Both the position numbers and the translations under genes were made by a program. From Crenobacter oryzisoli (GTDB lineage: Bacteria; Pseudomonadota; Gammaproteobacteria; Burkholderiales; Chromobacteriaceae), in NCBI RefSeq assembly GCF_030385785.1, contig NZ_JAUEDK010000008.1, positions 1 to 64,000 of the forward strand: a stretch of DNA of 64,000 nt, written 5' to 3'. Positions 1 to 7,944 of this stretch are shown in pieces. Numbering within the stretch: position 1 is the stretch's first letter; the number at the start of each line of letters is the position of its first letter. The notes beneath the pieces are model-generated. The model made no database searches and was not told the origin of the DNA. It saw only the letters and a program-made list of their open reading frames with translations.

Positions 1-259
1 AATGCGGGATGACACGAGTACAGTTAACTAGTCTGCTCTTATTTTTGGCTAACCTGGCCGCCTGCCAAGGTTTTGGCCAACCACAAACTGTCGGTGCGGG
101 TGCCAGTGTAGTGAATACGGTGCCCAATACCACCATTGTCAGTGTTTACTACAACGGTCAAGGCGTAAGCAGCGGGGGCGGTGAAGGTTGCTGCGTAAGC
201 CTGCCTGCCAAATGGAAACCGGGCATGACTGCGACCGTTGAATGGGTAAAAGACCCTAG
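1..259 (+). repeat. Exact direct repeat, copy A (5' half of a DUF3304 gene)
   Basis: Bases 1-259 recur without a visible difference at 647-905 (offset 646). The unit covers the start signal, the lipoprotein signal peptide and roughly the first 83 codons of two adjacent DUF3304 genes. It may extend upstream of the window. After the repeat the two genes diverge, so this is a recent duplication or gene conversion limited to the 5' half. Confidence 0.95.
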
Positions 260-554
260 CCCTGGAACAAACCCAGGAGGAATCAAGGCGCCGCGGTGGA
301 ATGCAGATGGAACAACGCCTCCTGAGTGGAACAGGTGGATGAAGATTCATGAAGCAAATTACACTCGCCATTCAGTGACCATCTCCGTGCCGAGCTATGG
401 AGAAACATGCGGTCTGGCCCTGGTTTTTTTGCCGTGCGGAGAAGTCCGTCCCGTGATTGACTGCAAGGAGCACAGTAGGGTCTTTGGTGGCAATGCTATG
501 AAGCCGGAAATAATGCGGCGCCTGGGGGGAAAGAATACATGTCCGAAGTCATGA
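9..554 (+). CDS. DUF3304-type lipoprotein, copy 1 (putative T6SS effector-linked immunity protein)
   Basis: A 181-residue exported protein. The N-terminus is a lipoprotein signal peptide ending in a lipobox LAAC with the lipidated cysteine near residue 19, so it should be anchored in a membrane facing the periplasm. The central segment carries the DUF3304 hallmark of paired cysteines before SLP and a W-K-P-G turn (GCCVSLPAKWKPG). DUF3304 proteins commonly sit next to Tle1-type T6SS phospholipases and are thought to act as immunity proteins, so that role is an inference from context. Its C-terminal half differs from the otherwise identical copy at 655. Its 3' end overlaps a 39-residue ORF starting at 539. 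The start is probably correct because the signal peptide begins there, but the ribosome-binding site lies at or beyond the window edge. Confidence 0.8.
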   Translation: MTRVQLTSLLLFLANLAACQGFGQPQTVGAGASVVNTVPNTTIVSVYYNGQGVSSGGGEGCCVSLPAKWKPGMTATVEWVKDPSPGTNPGGIKAPRWNADGTTPPEWNRWMKIHEANYTRHSVTISVPSYGETCGLALVFLPCGEVRPVIDCKEHSRVFGGNAMKPEIMRRLGGKNTCPKS

Positions 555-658
555 TGATACCCACATTGCCATCGAAAGCCACTTGCCAACAAGGTGGCCC
601 GCTTTGGTCTTATACAGAACTTATCACCATTTTGCCGCCGCAAGGAAATGCGGGATGA
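539..658 (+). CDS. 39-residue ORF, probable orphan N-terminal stub of an effector gene
   Basis: The ORF begins MSEVMMIPTLPSKATCQQGG and stops four bases after the start of the next DUF3304 gene. Its start context, a purine-rich GGGGAAAGAATAC before ATGTCCGAAG, closely matches the start of the Tle1-like gene at 1185, which also begins MSE and also overlaps the end of a DUF3304 gene. I read it as the leftover beginning of an effector gene, the rest of which was lost when the second DUF3304 copy was inserted or recombined. Whether it is translated is unknown. No domain is recognisable in 39 residues. Confidence 0.4.
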   Translation: MSEVMMIPTLPSKATCQQGGPLWSYTELITILPPQGNAG

Positions 659-905
659 CACGAGTACAGTTAACTAGTCTGCTCTTATTTTTGGCTAACC
701 TGGCCGCCTGCCAAGGTTTTGGCCAACCACAAACTGTCGGTGCGGGTGCCAGTGTAGTGAATACGGTGCCCAATACCACCATTGTCAGTGTTTACTACAA
801 CGGTCAAGGCGTAAGCAGCGGGGGCGGTGAAGGTTGCTGCGTAAGCCTGCCTGCCAAATGGAAACCGGGCATGACTGCGACCGTTGAATGGGTAAAAGAC
901 CCTAG
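647..905 (+). repeat. Exact direct repeat, copy B
   Basis: Second copy of the 259-bp unit at 1-259. Identity ends abruptly at 905. Downstream similarity to copy A is patchy, for example the shared stretch encoding NYTRHSVT and the common C-terminus GKN-CPK. Confidence 0.95.
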
Positions 906-1200
906 TCCGGGAGTAAATCCTGGCGGAGTGAAACCTCCAGCCAGAAATACAAACGGTTCCTCGACTCCAGAATGGGAAAAGTGGATGGATATTCACGAAG
1001 CCAATTACACTCGCCATTCAGTGACTATCCCCGTCCCTAAATATGAAAAAATCTCATCATTAGTACTAGTTTTCCTGCCATGCAATGAAGTCTACCCATT
1101 GATTGACTCGAAAGAGCACAGCAGAGTCTTTGGCGGAAATGCCATGAAACCGGAAATTATGCGACGCCTAGGAGGAAAGAATATATGTCCGAAGCCTTGA
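655..1200 (+). CDS. DUF3304-type lipoprotein, copy 2 (putative immunity protein)
   Basis: A 181-residue paralogue of the gene at 9-554. It has the same signal peptide and LAAC lipobox and the same GCCVSLP motif. The C-terminal half is different, with a charged segment around residues 85-105 and an IPVPKYEK stretch. The start at 655 was chosen because it coincides with the signal peptide and with copy 1; an in-frame start at 583 only adds a non-homologous leader. The last codons overlap the ATG at 1185 of the Tle1-like gene, which suggests translational coupling of effector and immunity protein. Divergence confined to the C-terminal half would fit a changing recognition surface; this is inference. 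Confidence 0.82.
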   Translation: MTRVQLTSLLLFLANLAACQGFGQPQTVGAGASVVNTVPNTTIVSVYYNGQGVSSGGGEGCCVSLPAKWKPGMTATVEWVKDPSPGVNPGGVKPPARNTNGSSTPEWEKWMDIHEANYTRHSVTIPVPKYEKISSLVLVFLPCNEVYPLIDSKEHSRVFGGNAMKPEIMRRLGGKNICPKP

Positions 1201-3224
1201 TCGCTCCGCCGTTTCCGGAGAAAGGTTATTTGCCTACAAACCTGTCTGAGGTGATGGCCCAGCGCAAGCGGCAACAAGCCGAGGTCGCTGAAGAGTGCAT
1301 GGCAGCCCGGGCGAAAGGCCAACCGGCCCCTTGCGCTCAAGTTCTGAATATCAGCCTGTTCTTCGATGGCACCAATAACCATGAAGAATCGGACAAAGCG
1401 GCCAGCCCGGTTTCGACCAGTAATATTGCGCGTCTTTATCATGCCACGATTCAGGACGATGCTCGCCCGAGCGGTTACTACACCTAGTATATTCAGGGGG
1501 TTGGCACCGTATTTAAAGAAATTGGAGAGCCCGAACCCGACCCCGGCGGCCTGAAATTCGCTAGCGGTGGCGAACGCCGTATCCTGTGGGGACTCACTCG
1601 GATCGTCGATGCTCTGCGTCGGGCTATCAGCGGTCAAGGCGACAAGTTAGATCTTGGCGAAGCTATGGGGCTGATCAAAAGCATGGAGTATGTGCGTTAC
1701 AAGGATGAACACGACCGAGAAAAGGTTGCCCCTGCTTTAAAGGCCGATCGCAAGGCGGCCATGGCCAAAGCCATGAACAGCATTACCGCCAAGCTACCGA
1801 CCTATAAACCAAAGATTCTGCGCATCAAACTGTTTGTTTATGGTTTCTCGCGTGGCGCGGCCGAGGCCCGTGCTTTCGTTGGTCGTCTGCTGGAGCTATG
1901 CGAGGAGACCCCGGGAGAATTCTATGGGGTACCAATCAGCATCGAGTTTCTGGGCCTATTCGACACCGTTGCCTCTGTAGGCCTGACCGAGCTGGCACCG
2001 GGGGCTGAGGGTCATATGGGCTGGGCCGACGGCACGATGGCTCTGCCTGCGGATCAGACTCTGCTCAAGTGCTGTGCTCACTTGGTCAGCTCGCATGAGC
2101 AAAGACTGTGCTTCCCCCTGGATTCCACGCGTCTAAAGAATGGCAACTACCCAGCCAGCAGCATCGGCGAATGGGCCTATCCCGGTGTACACAGCGATGT
2201 CGGGGGCGGCTATCCGCCGGGAGATCAAGGCAAGGCTCGTGATGGACAGGGCATGCTGCTGTCGCAATTACCATTGCTTCACATGTACAGGCTCGCGTTC
2301 GATGCAGGTGCGCCATTACGCGTTGACGCTTCTTTACTGAAGGAGACAGACCCGGAACAGTTGGCGACTCTACAGAAGAATGAGCCGTGGCGCTTCATGG
2401 ATGACTCTACCCAACGTGAGTTTGGCTTCTCTCCTACCTTGCTGGAGCGATTCGAAGCTTGGCGAAAACAAGCCGGTGGCAGTGCCCCTTTGGAAGACAT
2501 CATGCAAAGGCAAACCGCGCAGATTACTGCTTGGCGCATCGCCCGCTACGCAGGGGGCTTGCAAGGGAAGGGAGGCCCAGGCCAAGAGGAAGCCGAGTAC
2601 TTCAAACACGCCAAGGACACGCCGGAATGGCAGATCAAACAGGAAGAGGCCGCCTGGAAACGGCAGCCGCGCGATGAGGCAAGCAAGCGCAAGCCAGTGG
2701 AACTGAAGAACCCAGACCCCAAACCAGGGGATCCAGAGAGCGTCTCGTACACGCCGAACACCGACAAGGCCTATGAGCCGACCCGTGACCAGACGCAGCT
2801 GAAGGAGGCAGCCAAGGACTTCAGCGACGATTACCTAGGGCGGACCACACTAGATGGGGGCTTTACAGGCAATCTCGTGTCCTTCTTCACCGCCTTTTCC
2901 CGTCCGTTCAGCGATGATTGCGGCATGGAGCTGCAGATGCTGCGCGAGGATGGCGAGCAATGGTATGACCAGGTATCCAACGATCCGCAATTGATGGCCT
3001 TCTACGATGAGCATGTCCATGATTCTCGCGCCTGGTTCATGCATTCGGCCCTCGGCAAACGCGAGCCCCATGGCACTTACCTGCGTTACCGCACCGTGTT
3101 CTTCACCGACGGCAACAGCAACAAGCCGCAAATCTGCAAATCGCCGCGCGCCACGTCTATTCAACGCACTTGGCAAGAAAAACACCACCAGAACCAGCCA
3201 GACTGGGCTCTTCAACGCCACTGA
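1185..3224 (+). pseudogene. Tle1-like T6SS phospholipase effector (DUF2235), interrupted by an in-frame TAG
   Basis: The same frame is open from ATG 1185 to 3224 except for TAG at 1485-1487. Reading through it gives about 679 codons, the size of its neighbour at 5226. The piece before the stop contains the DUF2235 opening LNISLFFDGTNNH. The piece after it has the nucleophile elbow YGFSRGAAEAR (Ser near residue 221), GLFDTVASVG and the GVHSDVGGGY segment expected to supply catalytic Asp and His. The family is an alpha/beta-hydrolase phospholipase delivered into rival cells by T6SS. The sequence around the stop should read a residue such as Gln before YIQGVGT, so a CAG-to-TAG change is the simplest explanation. 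The last 35 residues may be altered by the junction with the DUF4123 remnant. Unless the stop is suppressed, only a 100-residue fragment is made. Alternatively it is a base-calling error. Confidence 0.82.
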
Positions 3225-3231
3225 GAAGCTG

Positions 3232-3798
3232 ATGGCGGCCTCTCCCATACTGGTCCAGTTTGGGATGGCGTCTTTTGCCCAAGTCCATCGCCTGCTCGGG
3301 TTTTGCGACGGCATGCCCATGGCCAGCGTGTGGCGTACCTCGGAAAGCCTGTCTGAGTTCGTGCAGCGCCTATTGCCATGGTGCGTGGTGAAGGCTGACG
3401 ACCAGTACTTCAACCTGCGTTTCCCTGATACGCGCCGCTTGCTGGACATTGTCGGCGTGCTCAGCGATGAACAGCGCGCGCAATTTTTCGGGCCAGCCTC
3501 GCTATGCCTGCTGCCGCTGCGCGAAGGGGGGTGGAGCTGTCTGCCGGTTCCCGTCAGCGCAGAGCCCCCCACCGACAAGGTGGAGCTGGATCAAGCCCAA
3601 ACACGGGCATTGATCCGCGCCGGAGAGGCGGACGAAACCCTGTATCAACTGCACTTTCACAGCCATATCGCACCCGCGGTGCTGGCAGATTGCTATCCGG
3701 TGGCAAAACGCGCCTTGCAGCAAGCCGATCGCGAGGGCGTGGATGCGCCAGCCGAGCGTTACATGCGCTGCATGGCCGCCTTGGGTGCGGCTGTTTGA
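3232..3798 (+). pseudogene. DUF4123-type T6SS effector adaptor, N-terminally truncated
   Basis: From an in-frame ATG at 3232 the reading frame gives about 188 residues with the DUF4123 pattern: a QYFNLRFPDTRRLLDIV segment (family F-R-F-x-D-P-R-x-L), then AQFFGPASLCLLPL. DUF4123 proteins load effectors onto VgrG spikes. The family normally has roughly 50 or more residues before this point; here that region overlaps the 3' end of the Tle1-like gene in another frame (the frame is open from 3007 but that part is not convincing). The gene therefore looks like the 3' part of an adaptor joined to an effector gene by deletion. The function is probably lost. Confidence 0.6.
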
Positions 3799-3818
3799 AT
3801 TCAACTAGAAGAAAAACC

Positions 3819-4505
3819 ATGTCAAGCAAATTTCTTCAACGCGGCGCGCTGCTGCTGACCTTGCTCTGCCCTTTGCTCGCCAAGGCCGACGACTGGCTGG
3901 GGCAGTACGCGCTGGTGCCCAACGAGCGCATGCAGCAGATGTATGACGAGAACGGCGAACCGGCCGCGATGCTGACCGTGGTCAAGCTCGCCGATGGTTA
4001 TGGGCTGGTCTCCAAGAATTTGGGCTGGTCCGAACCGAAGCCGGCCCAGCTGGAAAAAGATGGCCAAGCGCTGCGCGACTGGCTAGGCAGCGACGCCAAA
4101 GGTGTGAAATCCCAAGCGCTGGTCGCCCCGGGCATGGCCTTGATCCGCGTAGCCAAGGGCAGCACGCTAGAAGCGCGCAATGGCCGCAGCCACCAGATGC
4201 GCAGCGATTATCTGTTTGTGGTGCAGGCACTGGGCGTGGATCTTGAGCTGGAAAAAAATCGTCGAAACCATGATTGTCGGTTGGTACATCCGGAGGTCCC
4301 CTTTTCTGGAGATGACTCTCGGGTTGTTGCCGGTCGCTTTCTGACCTGCACCAGCTGGAATTTTACGAAGATAAATTCAAACACATTTGATTTCCCACAC
4401 AAGAAGGCCGCGTATGAAGCGTCGATTTTTTATTTTGCTATTGAGCATACTACCTCTTACGGGTTGTTTTTTCCTTCCAATCGGAGGGGTATACCGAGCC
4501 AGTAA
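3819..4505 (+). CDS. Exported protein of unknown function in the T6SS effector island
   Basis: The protein begins MSSKFLQRGALLLTLLCPLLAKADDW, a clear Sec signal peptide with likely cleavage after AKA. RBS-like AGAAGAAA precedes ATG 3819. The mature part up to about residue 146 is regular and charged (KSQALVAPGMALIRVAKGS). I do not recognise a family. After residue 146 a run of seven A (4252-4258) is followed by sequence of different character, and shifting the frame there gives IVETMIVGWYIRRSPF, so the C-terminus may be frameshifted. Its 3' end overlaps a small lipoprotein ORF at 4414. Its position between effector modules suggests a secretion-island accessory or immunity role, not proven. 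Confidence 0.55.
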   Translation: MSSKFLQRGALLLTLLCPLLAKADDWLGQYALVPNERMQQMYDENGEPAAMLTVVKLADGYGLVSKNLGWSEPKPAQLEKDGQALRDWLGSDAKGVKSQALVAPGMALIRVAKGSTLEARNGRSHQMRSDYLFVVQALGVDLELEKNRRNHDCRLVHPEVPFSGDDSRVVAGRFLTCTSWNFTKINSNTFDFPHKKAAYEASIFYFAIEHTTSYGLFFPSNRRGIPSQ

Positions 4506-4551
4506 TGAACCCATTCACACAAACCCTACGGAAAACTCTAAGTTGTCCTGA
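4414..4551 (+). CDS. 45-residue putative small lipoprotein
   Basis: A short frame begins MKRRFFILLLSILPLTGC, a textbook lipoprotein signal peptide with lipobox LTGC (Cys 18), and ends after 45 residues. AAGAAGG at 4401-4407 lies seven bases upstream of the ATG. The signal peptide resembles that of the DUF3304 lipoprotein at 4589 (MKRSFLILLLSLLMLSAC), so it could be either a genuine peptide lipoprotein or a DUF3304 gene truncated soon after its leader. Confidence 0.5.
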   Translation: MKRRFFILLLSILPLTGCFFLPIGGVYRASNEPIHTNPTENSKLS

Positions 4552-4588
4552 AACCCTTAATGCAAGTATCTAGGCAGGAAGCCTTAGC

Positions 4589-5164
4589 ATGAAACGATCA
4601 TTTCTCATTTTGCTTTTGAGCCTGCTGATGCTAAGTGCCTGCGCAGTGGTGGGCCAGAGCAATATCGGCGTGTCGCTGACTGCGGTCAACTACACCGACG
4701 AGGACTACGACGTGGTGGGGATCGCCCGCGCAGACGATCCTACGCAGTTGCAAGCAATGGACCGAGTGGCGGCCTACTCTGCCAGTGGCATCATGTGCTG
4801 CGTGTCTCTGCCGGATGTTTGGAAACCAGGGCTAAAGGTGGTTGTACTAACCCGCGCCGGTACCAAGGCCAAGACGCTGGAGGAATGGGATAAAGAAAAA
4901 ATTCCTTTGATTCCGCATGAGCTGGAAGTGCCGCGTTACACGGAACCAGCCACGTTGTGGGTACAGATTCTGGATGGCGGCAAATTGGCAGTGGCGGTCA
5001 GCCGCTATGATCCGTCCAATGCGAATTGGCCGGGCGTGGTCAAGGGCTGGCCGAAGCCATCACTTTCGTTTAAGAAAAAAATCTGGCAAAGAGATTACAA
5101 TATTTTAGTTGGAGATTTACACTCTCTTGAGAAAGGTATAAAAATGATCCTAGCAAAGAAATAG
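4589..5164 (+). CDS. DUF3304 domain lipoprotein (putative immunity protein for the downstream Tle1-like effector)
   Basis: A 191-residue lipoprotein: signal peptide ending LSAC (Cys 18), then the DUF3304 core with VNYTDEDYDVVGIA, IMCCVSLPDVWKPG and a basic C-terminus. It is more divergent from the two DUF3304 genes at the start of the window than they are from each other. It directly precedes the Tle1-like gene at 5226 with 61 AT-rich bases between, so an immunity role against that effector is the natural inference. The last 60 bases are A-rich and unlike the rest of the gene, a sign of mixed ancestry. Confidence 0.8.
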   Translation: MKRSFLILLLSLLMLSACAVVGQSNIGVSLTAVNYTDEDYDVVGIARADDPTQLQAMDRVAAYSASGIMCCVSLPDVWKPGLKVVVLTRAGTKAKTLEEWDKEKIPLIPHELEVPRYTEPATLWVQILDGGKLAVAVSRYDPSNANWPGVVKGWPKPSLSFKKKIWQRDYNILVGDLHSLEKGIKMILAKK

Positions 5165-5225
5165 AATTCAGAGAAAATATTAAATACTTAAAAAATAGAA
5201 TTAAAAAAATGGAGCAAAGTAAGCC

Positions 5226-7224
5226 ATGACCAAGATGTGCAGTCCGGCACCTGCCTCATACTCCAATCCGTGTGACCGTGACAATTTCTTTTCTGCAAGC
5301 GATAAGAATAAATTAATCGACTGGGAGAAGCGAGAGCTTCGACCAATATGTAATCCCAATGCCAGCTGTGATTTCAACTTGTTTTTCGGCTTCTTTTTCG
5401 ACGGGACGCGTAACAACTACAACCTGATTCAGAGCGATGAGGGTTTTACTAATGTAGCCCGGCTATATGACTGCTATCCCGGCCTTGGAGTCGATGGCGT
5501 CATCGCCAATGAACCCAAGTGGGAGAATGTAAAAAACGACTATCCTCATTTCTTCAAGGTCTACGTGCCAGGCGTGGGTACGCCGTTCAAGCAAGTGGAG
5601 GACACTGGCAAAGGCATGGACGCCACCTTTGGTGCTGGCATGGCCTTGTATGGTCACGAGCGCATCGTCTGGGGGCTGATGCAGGCGGTCAACAATCTGC
5701 ACCGCTATTTCCTCGGCAGCGCCCTGGTGCCGGATGCGGAAGTGCTGCAGTTGAGCAAGCAACTGGTGATAACCGGCTGGAGCCTGAAAAATGGCGGCTG
5801 GCTCAGCGAGCGCGAGATGAGAGCGGGTCGGGAAAGCACGTTCGACGTGTTGCGCAAGGTATTGAAGAAGCTGCACGGAGCGATCAAGGATTTTCTTCCT
5901 GGTCCCGATGGAAAGCCCGCCAATATGAGCAAAGGCAAGGTCGGACACATACACCTGTCGGTTTTCGGCTTCTCGCGCGGCGCGACCAAGGCGCGCTCTT
6001 TCAGCAACTGGATGCAGCGCCTGTGCGAACTGGATGCTGAATTGACCGAGAATTACGGCCAGAAAACGCTGGGGGGCTTCCCGGTGTCGTTTGACTTTTT
6101 GGGCATCTTCGACACGGTAGCGTCAGTTGGCCTGGCTTCCTCCACCCTGTTGTTCGACGGCCATGCCGAGTGGGCGGACGCGGAGCAGTCTCTGCGGGTG
6201 CCGATGGGCATGCCCTGCCTACACTTGGTGGCTGGCCATGAAATCCGACGCAGCTTCCCGCTGGATTCCATCGAAGCACAGGGTGTCCTGCCGGCAAACA
6301 GCGAGGAGATCCTGTTTCCGGGCGTCCATTCCGATGTGGGCGGCGGATATTGCCCCAAGGATCAAGGTCGCGGCGCGACGGAAAAGGGTCATGACATGCT
6401 GTCCCGCATCCCGCTGGCGGTGATGTACCGCAAGGCTCGCCTGTCCGGCGTGCCGCTCAAGGCGGAGAAGATGCCGACGGCGGTGCAGTACCGCATGCAA
6501 GTAGACCCAAAGCTAATCGAGGACTTCAATGCCTACCTTGCCACGGTGCAGCGCAAGGAGGGCAAGTACAAATATCTACTGCGCGATCTGTACTGGCCGT
6601 ATATCGCCTGGCGACTGACCTGGGTGGACAAGCTGGACAACGCTTCCTTGAAACAGCATTTCGACAATTTGCAGGGCGCAAAAAACGCGGACGTGAACGA
6701 ACTGCTGGGCGCCAACAAGCGCCTCGCCGAGCACCTGAGCTATTTCCGGAGCTGGATGCGGCAGGAAAAAGTGTCGATAGGTCGATTGACGCGAGACTAT
6801 TACCCGCCCCCCCCTGGACCCGAAGGTGGTGAAGGACTGGAGCGAATTCAAGCCGATCTGGAGTGACCTGGAGAAGGGCGAGGCGGGGCCATACCTGTCC
6901 CAGGCCGCCAGCCGCTTGTTCCAGTACTACGTTCACGACTCGCTTGCCGGCTTCCGGCCTACCGGCAAGGATGCCGCCGACGCCCTCAAGGAGATGAAGG
7001 CGCTGGCCGCCCGCAAGGAAGGGCTGACGGACGAACAGAAGGGCTGGGTCAAGCTATATGAGGACTCCAAAGGCACCCAGTTGCCGGAGGGTGATGTGGA
7101 CGGCTACGAACCCTTCCAGCTTGGAGCGAGCTATCTGCGTTACCGCAAGGTATATGCCGGCGCGGACAATGTGCTGTTGACGCAGCTGCGTGGCGCGCAG
7201 CTGCCCGACGTCGTGCTGGCCTGA
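5226..7224 (+). pseudogene. Tle1-like T6SS phospholipase effector (DUF2235), frameshifted at a C8 tract
   Basis: Two overlapping frames together encode about 665 residues. The first (5226-6866) contains LFFGFFFDGTRNN, the nucleophile elbow FGFSRGATKAR (Ser near residue 248), GIFDTVASVG and GVHSDVGGGY. The second (to 7224) contains SQAASRLFQYYVHDSLAGF and the C-terminal GASYLRYRKVY seen in the family. The switch falls at CCCCCCCC (6807-6814); with one C fewer the protein reads PPPLDPKVVKDWSEFKPIW continuously. The catalytic region is intact in the first part, so a product lacking the last 130 residues could still be made. Whether the extra C is a mutation, a phase-variable tract or an error cannot be told from the sequence. 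Confidence 0.82.
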
Positions 7225-7265
7225 TGCCGCAACTTGCCTGGCTATTCCATGAATTCCGTGTGTGA

Positions 7266-7565
7266 CTGAATGCTTTTGAGTCTTTACTGCCTTATTACAA
7301 ACGCGAACTCGGCTATCTGCGTGAGCTGTCCAGCAAATTCGCCCGGCGCTACCCGAAGATCGCCGGACGCCTCCAGTTGGAAGGCGACCTGTGCGAGGTC
7401 CCGCATACCGAGCGGCTGATCGAGTCGTTCGCGTTGCTCGCCGCACGCATCCACAAGAAACAGGACGGCGAGTGCCCGGAGATTGCCGGCAGCTTTCTCG
7501 ACGTGCTGTACCCGTACTACCAGCGGCCGACAATTGCCAAGCGTTATCGCATCGACCGTGGCAGG
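7266..7565 (+). pseudogene. tssF: tssF (impG/vasA) N-terminal fragment, T6SS baseplate protein
   Basis: The frame reads NAFESLLPYYKRELGYLREL, then KFARRYPKIAGRLQLEGD, PHTERLIESFALLAARI and FLDVLYPYYQRP, the conserved beginning of TssF, a T6SS baseplate subunit of roughly 600 residues. No ATG is in frame; CTG at 7266 follows an in-frame stop. Homology fades after about 7530-7565 and is followed by dispersed-repeat sequence, so about five sixths of the gene is missing. This marks a deletion that cut a T6SS structural cluster from the effector genes upstream. It should be non-functional. Confidence 0.85.
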
Positions 7566-7894
7566 CAGTGCATACCCAGCCGATGTAGACGAAAGGGAAA
7601 GGGAAAGCGAAAGGGAACAGATTTATTCTGGCTCTGCTCGCGTTTGTTTGCTTAGCCCATGGTATGGGGGAGCAAGGCTTCCGGGTGAGTCCCTTGTCGA
7701 GGCGTTCCATCGGCGGCGCCTGGCCGCTTGGCAGGCGCGAGGGAAGCCAAAGGCCAGCGCGGTGGGGGTCGCCTTTCTTTGCCTACATTCTTTGACGAAG
7801 CGAGACAAGAAAAGGAACTCGCCCATCGAGCGAGGCCAACAAAGCCACAGGTCTCACCAACGTTGGCCGACAAAACACCGAGCAGGCCCAGCAA
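7566..7894. other. Gene-free junction region
   Basis: Between the TssF stump and the terminator of the LuxR gene I see no credible gene. It contains a short GGGAAA/GCGAAA purine repeat (7589-7618) and a dispersed repeat (listed separately). Confidence 0.6.
7711..7870 (+). repeat. Dispersed intergenic repeat, copy 1
   Basis: About 160 bp running from CGGCGGCGCCTGGCCGCTTG to CCAACGTTGGC. A closely similar copy lies at 18136-18293 in the same orientation, and part of it is inverted at 17689-17795. It contains the common core GGGGTCGCCTTTCTTTGCCTAC. It is non-coding and resembles a genome-wide interspersed repeat. Confidence 0.85.
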
Positions 7895-7918
7895 AACAAA
7901 AACCCCGCCAAAGCGGGG
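7895..7918 (-). terminator. Intrinsic terminator after the LuxR-type regulator
   Basis: Read on the minus strand: stem CCCCGC, loop TTTG, stem GCGGGG, followed by TTTTTGTTTT. It lies 27 bases past the stop codon of the gene at 7945. Confidence 0.85.
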
Positions 7919-7944
7919 CCCCTCCTATTCGGCCTACCGGCTCT

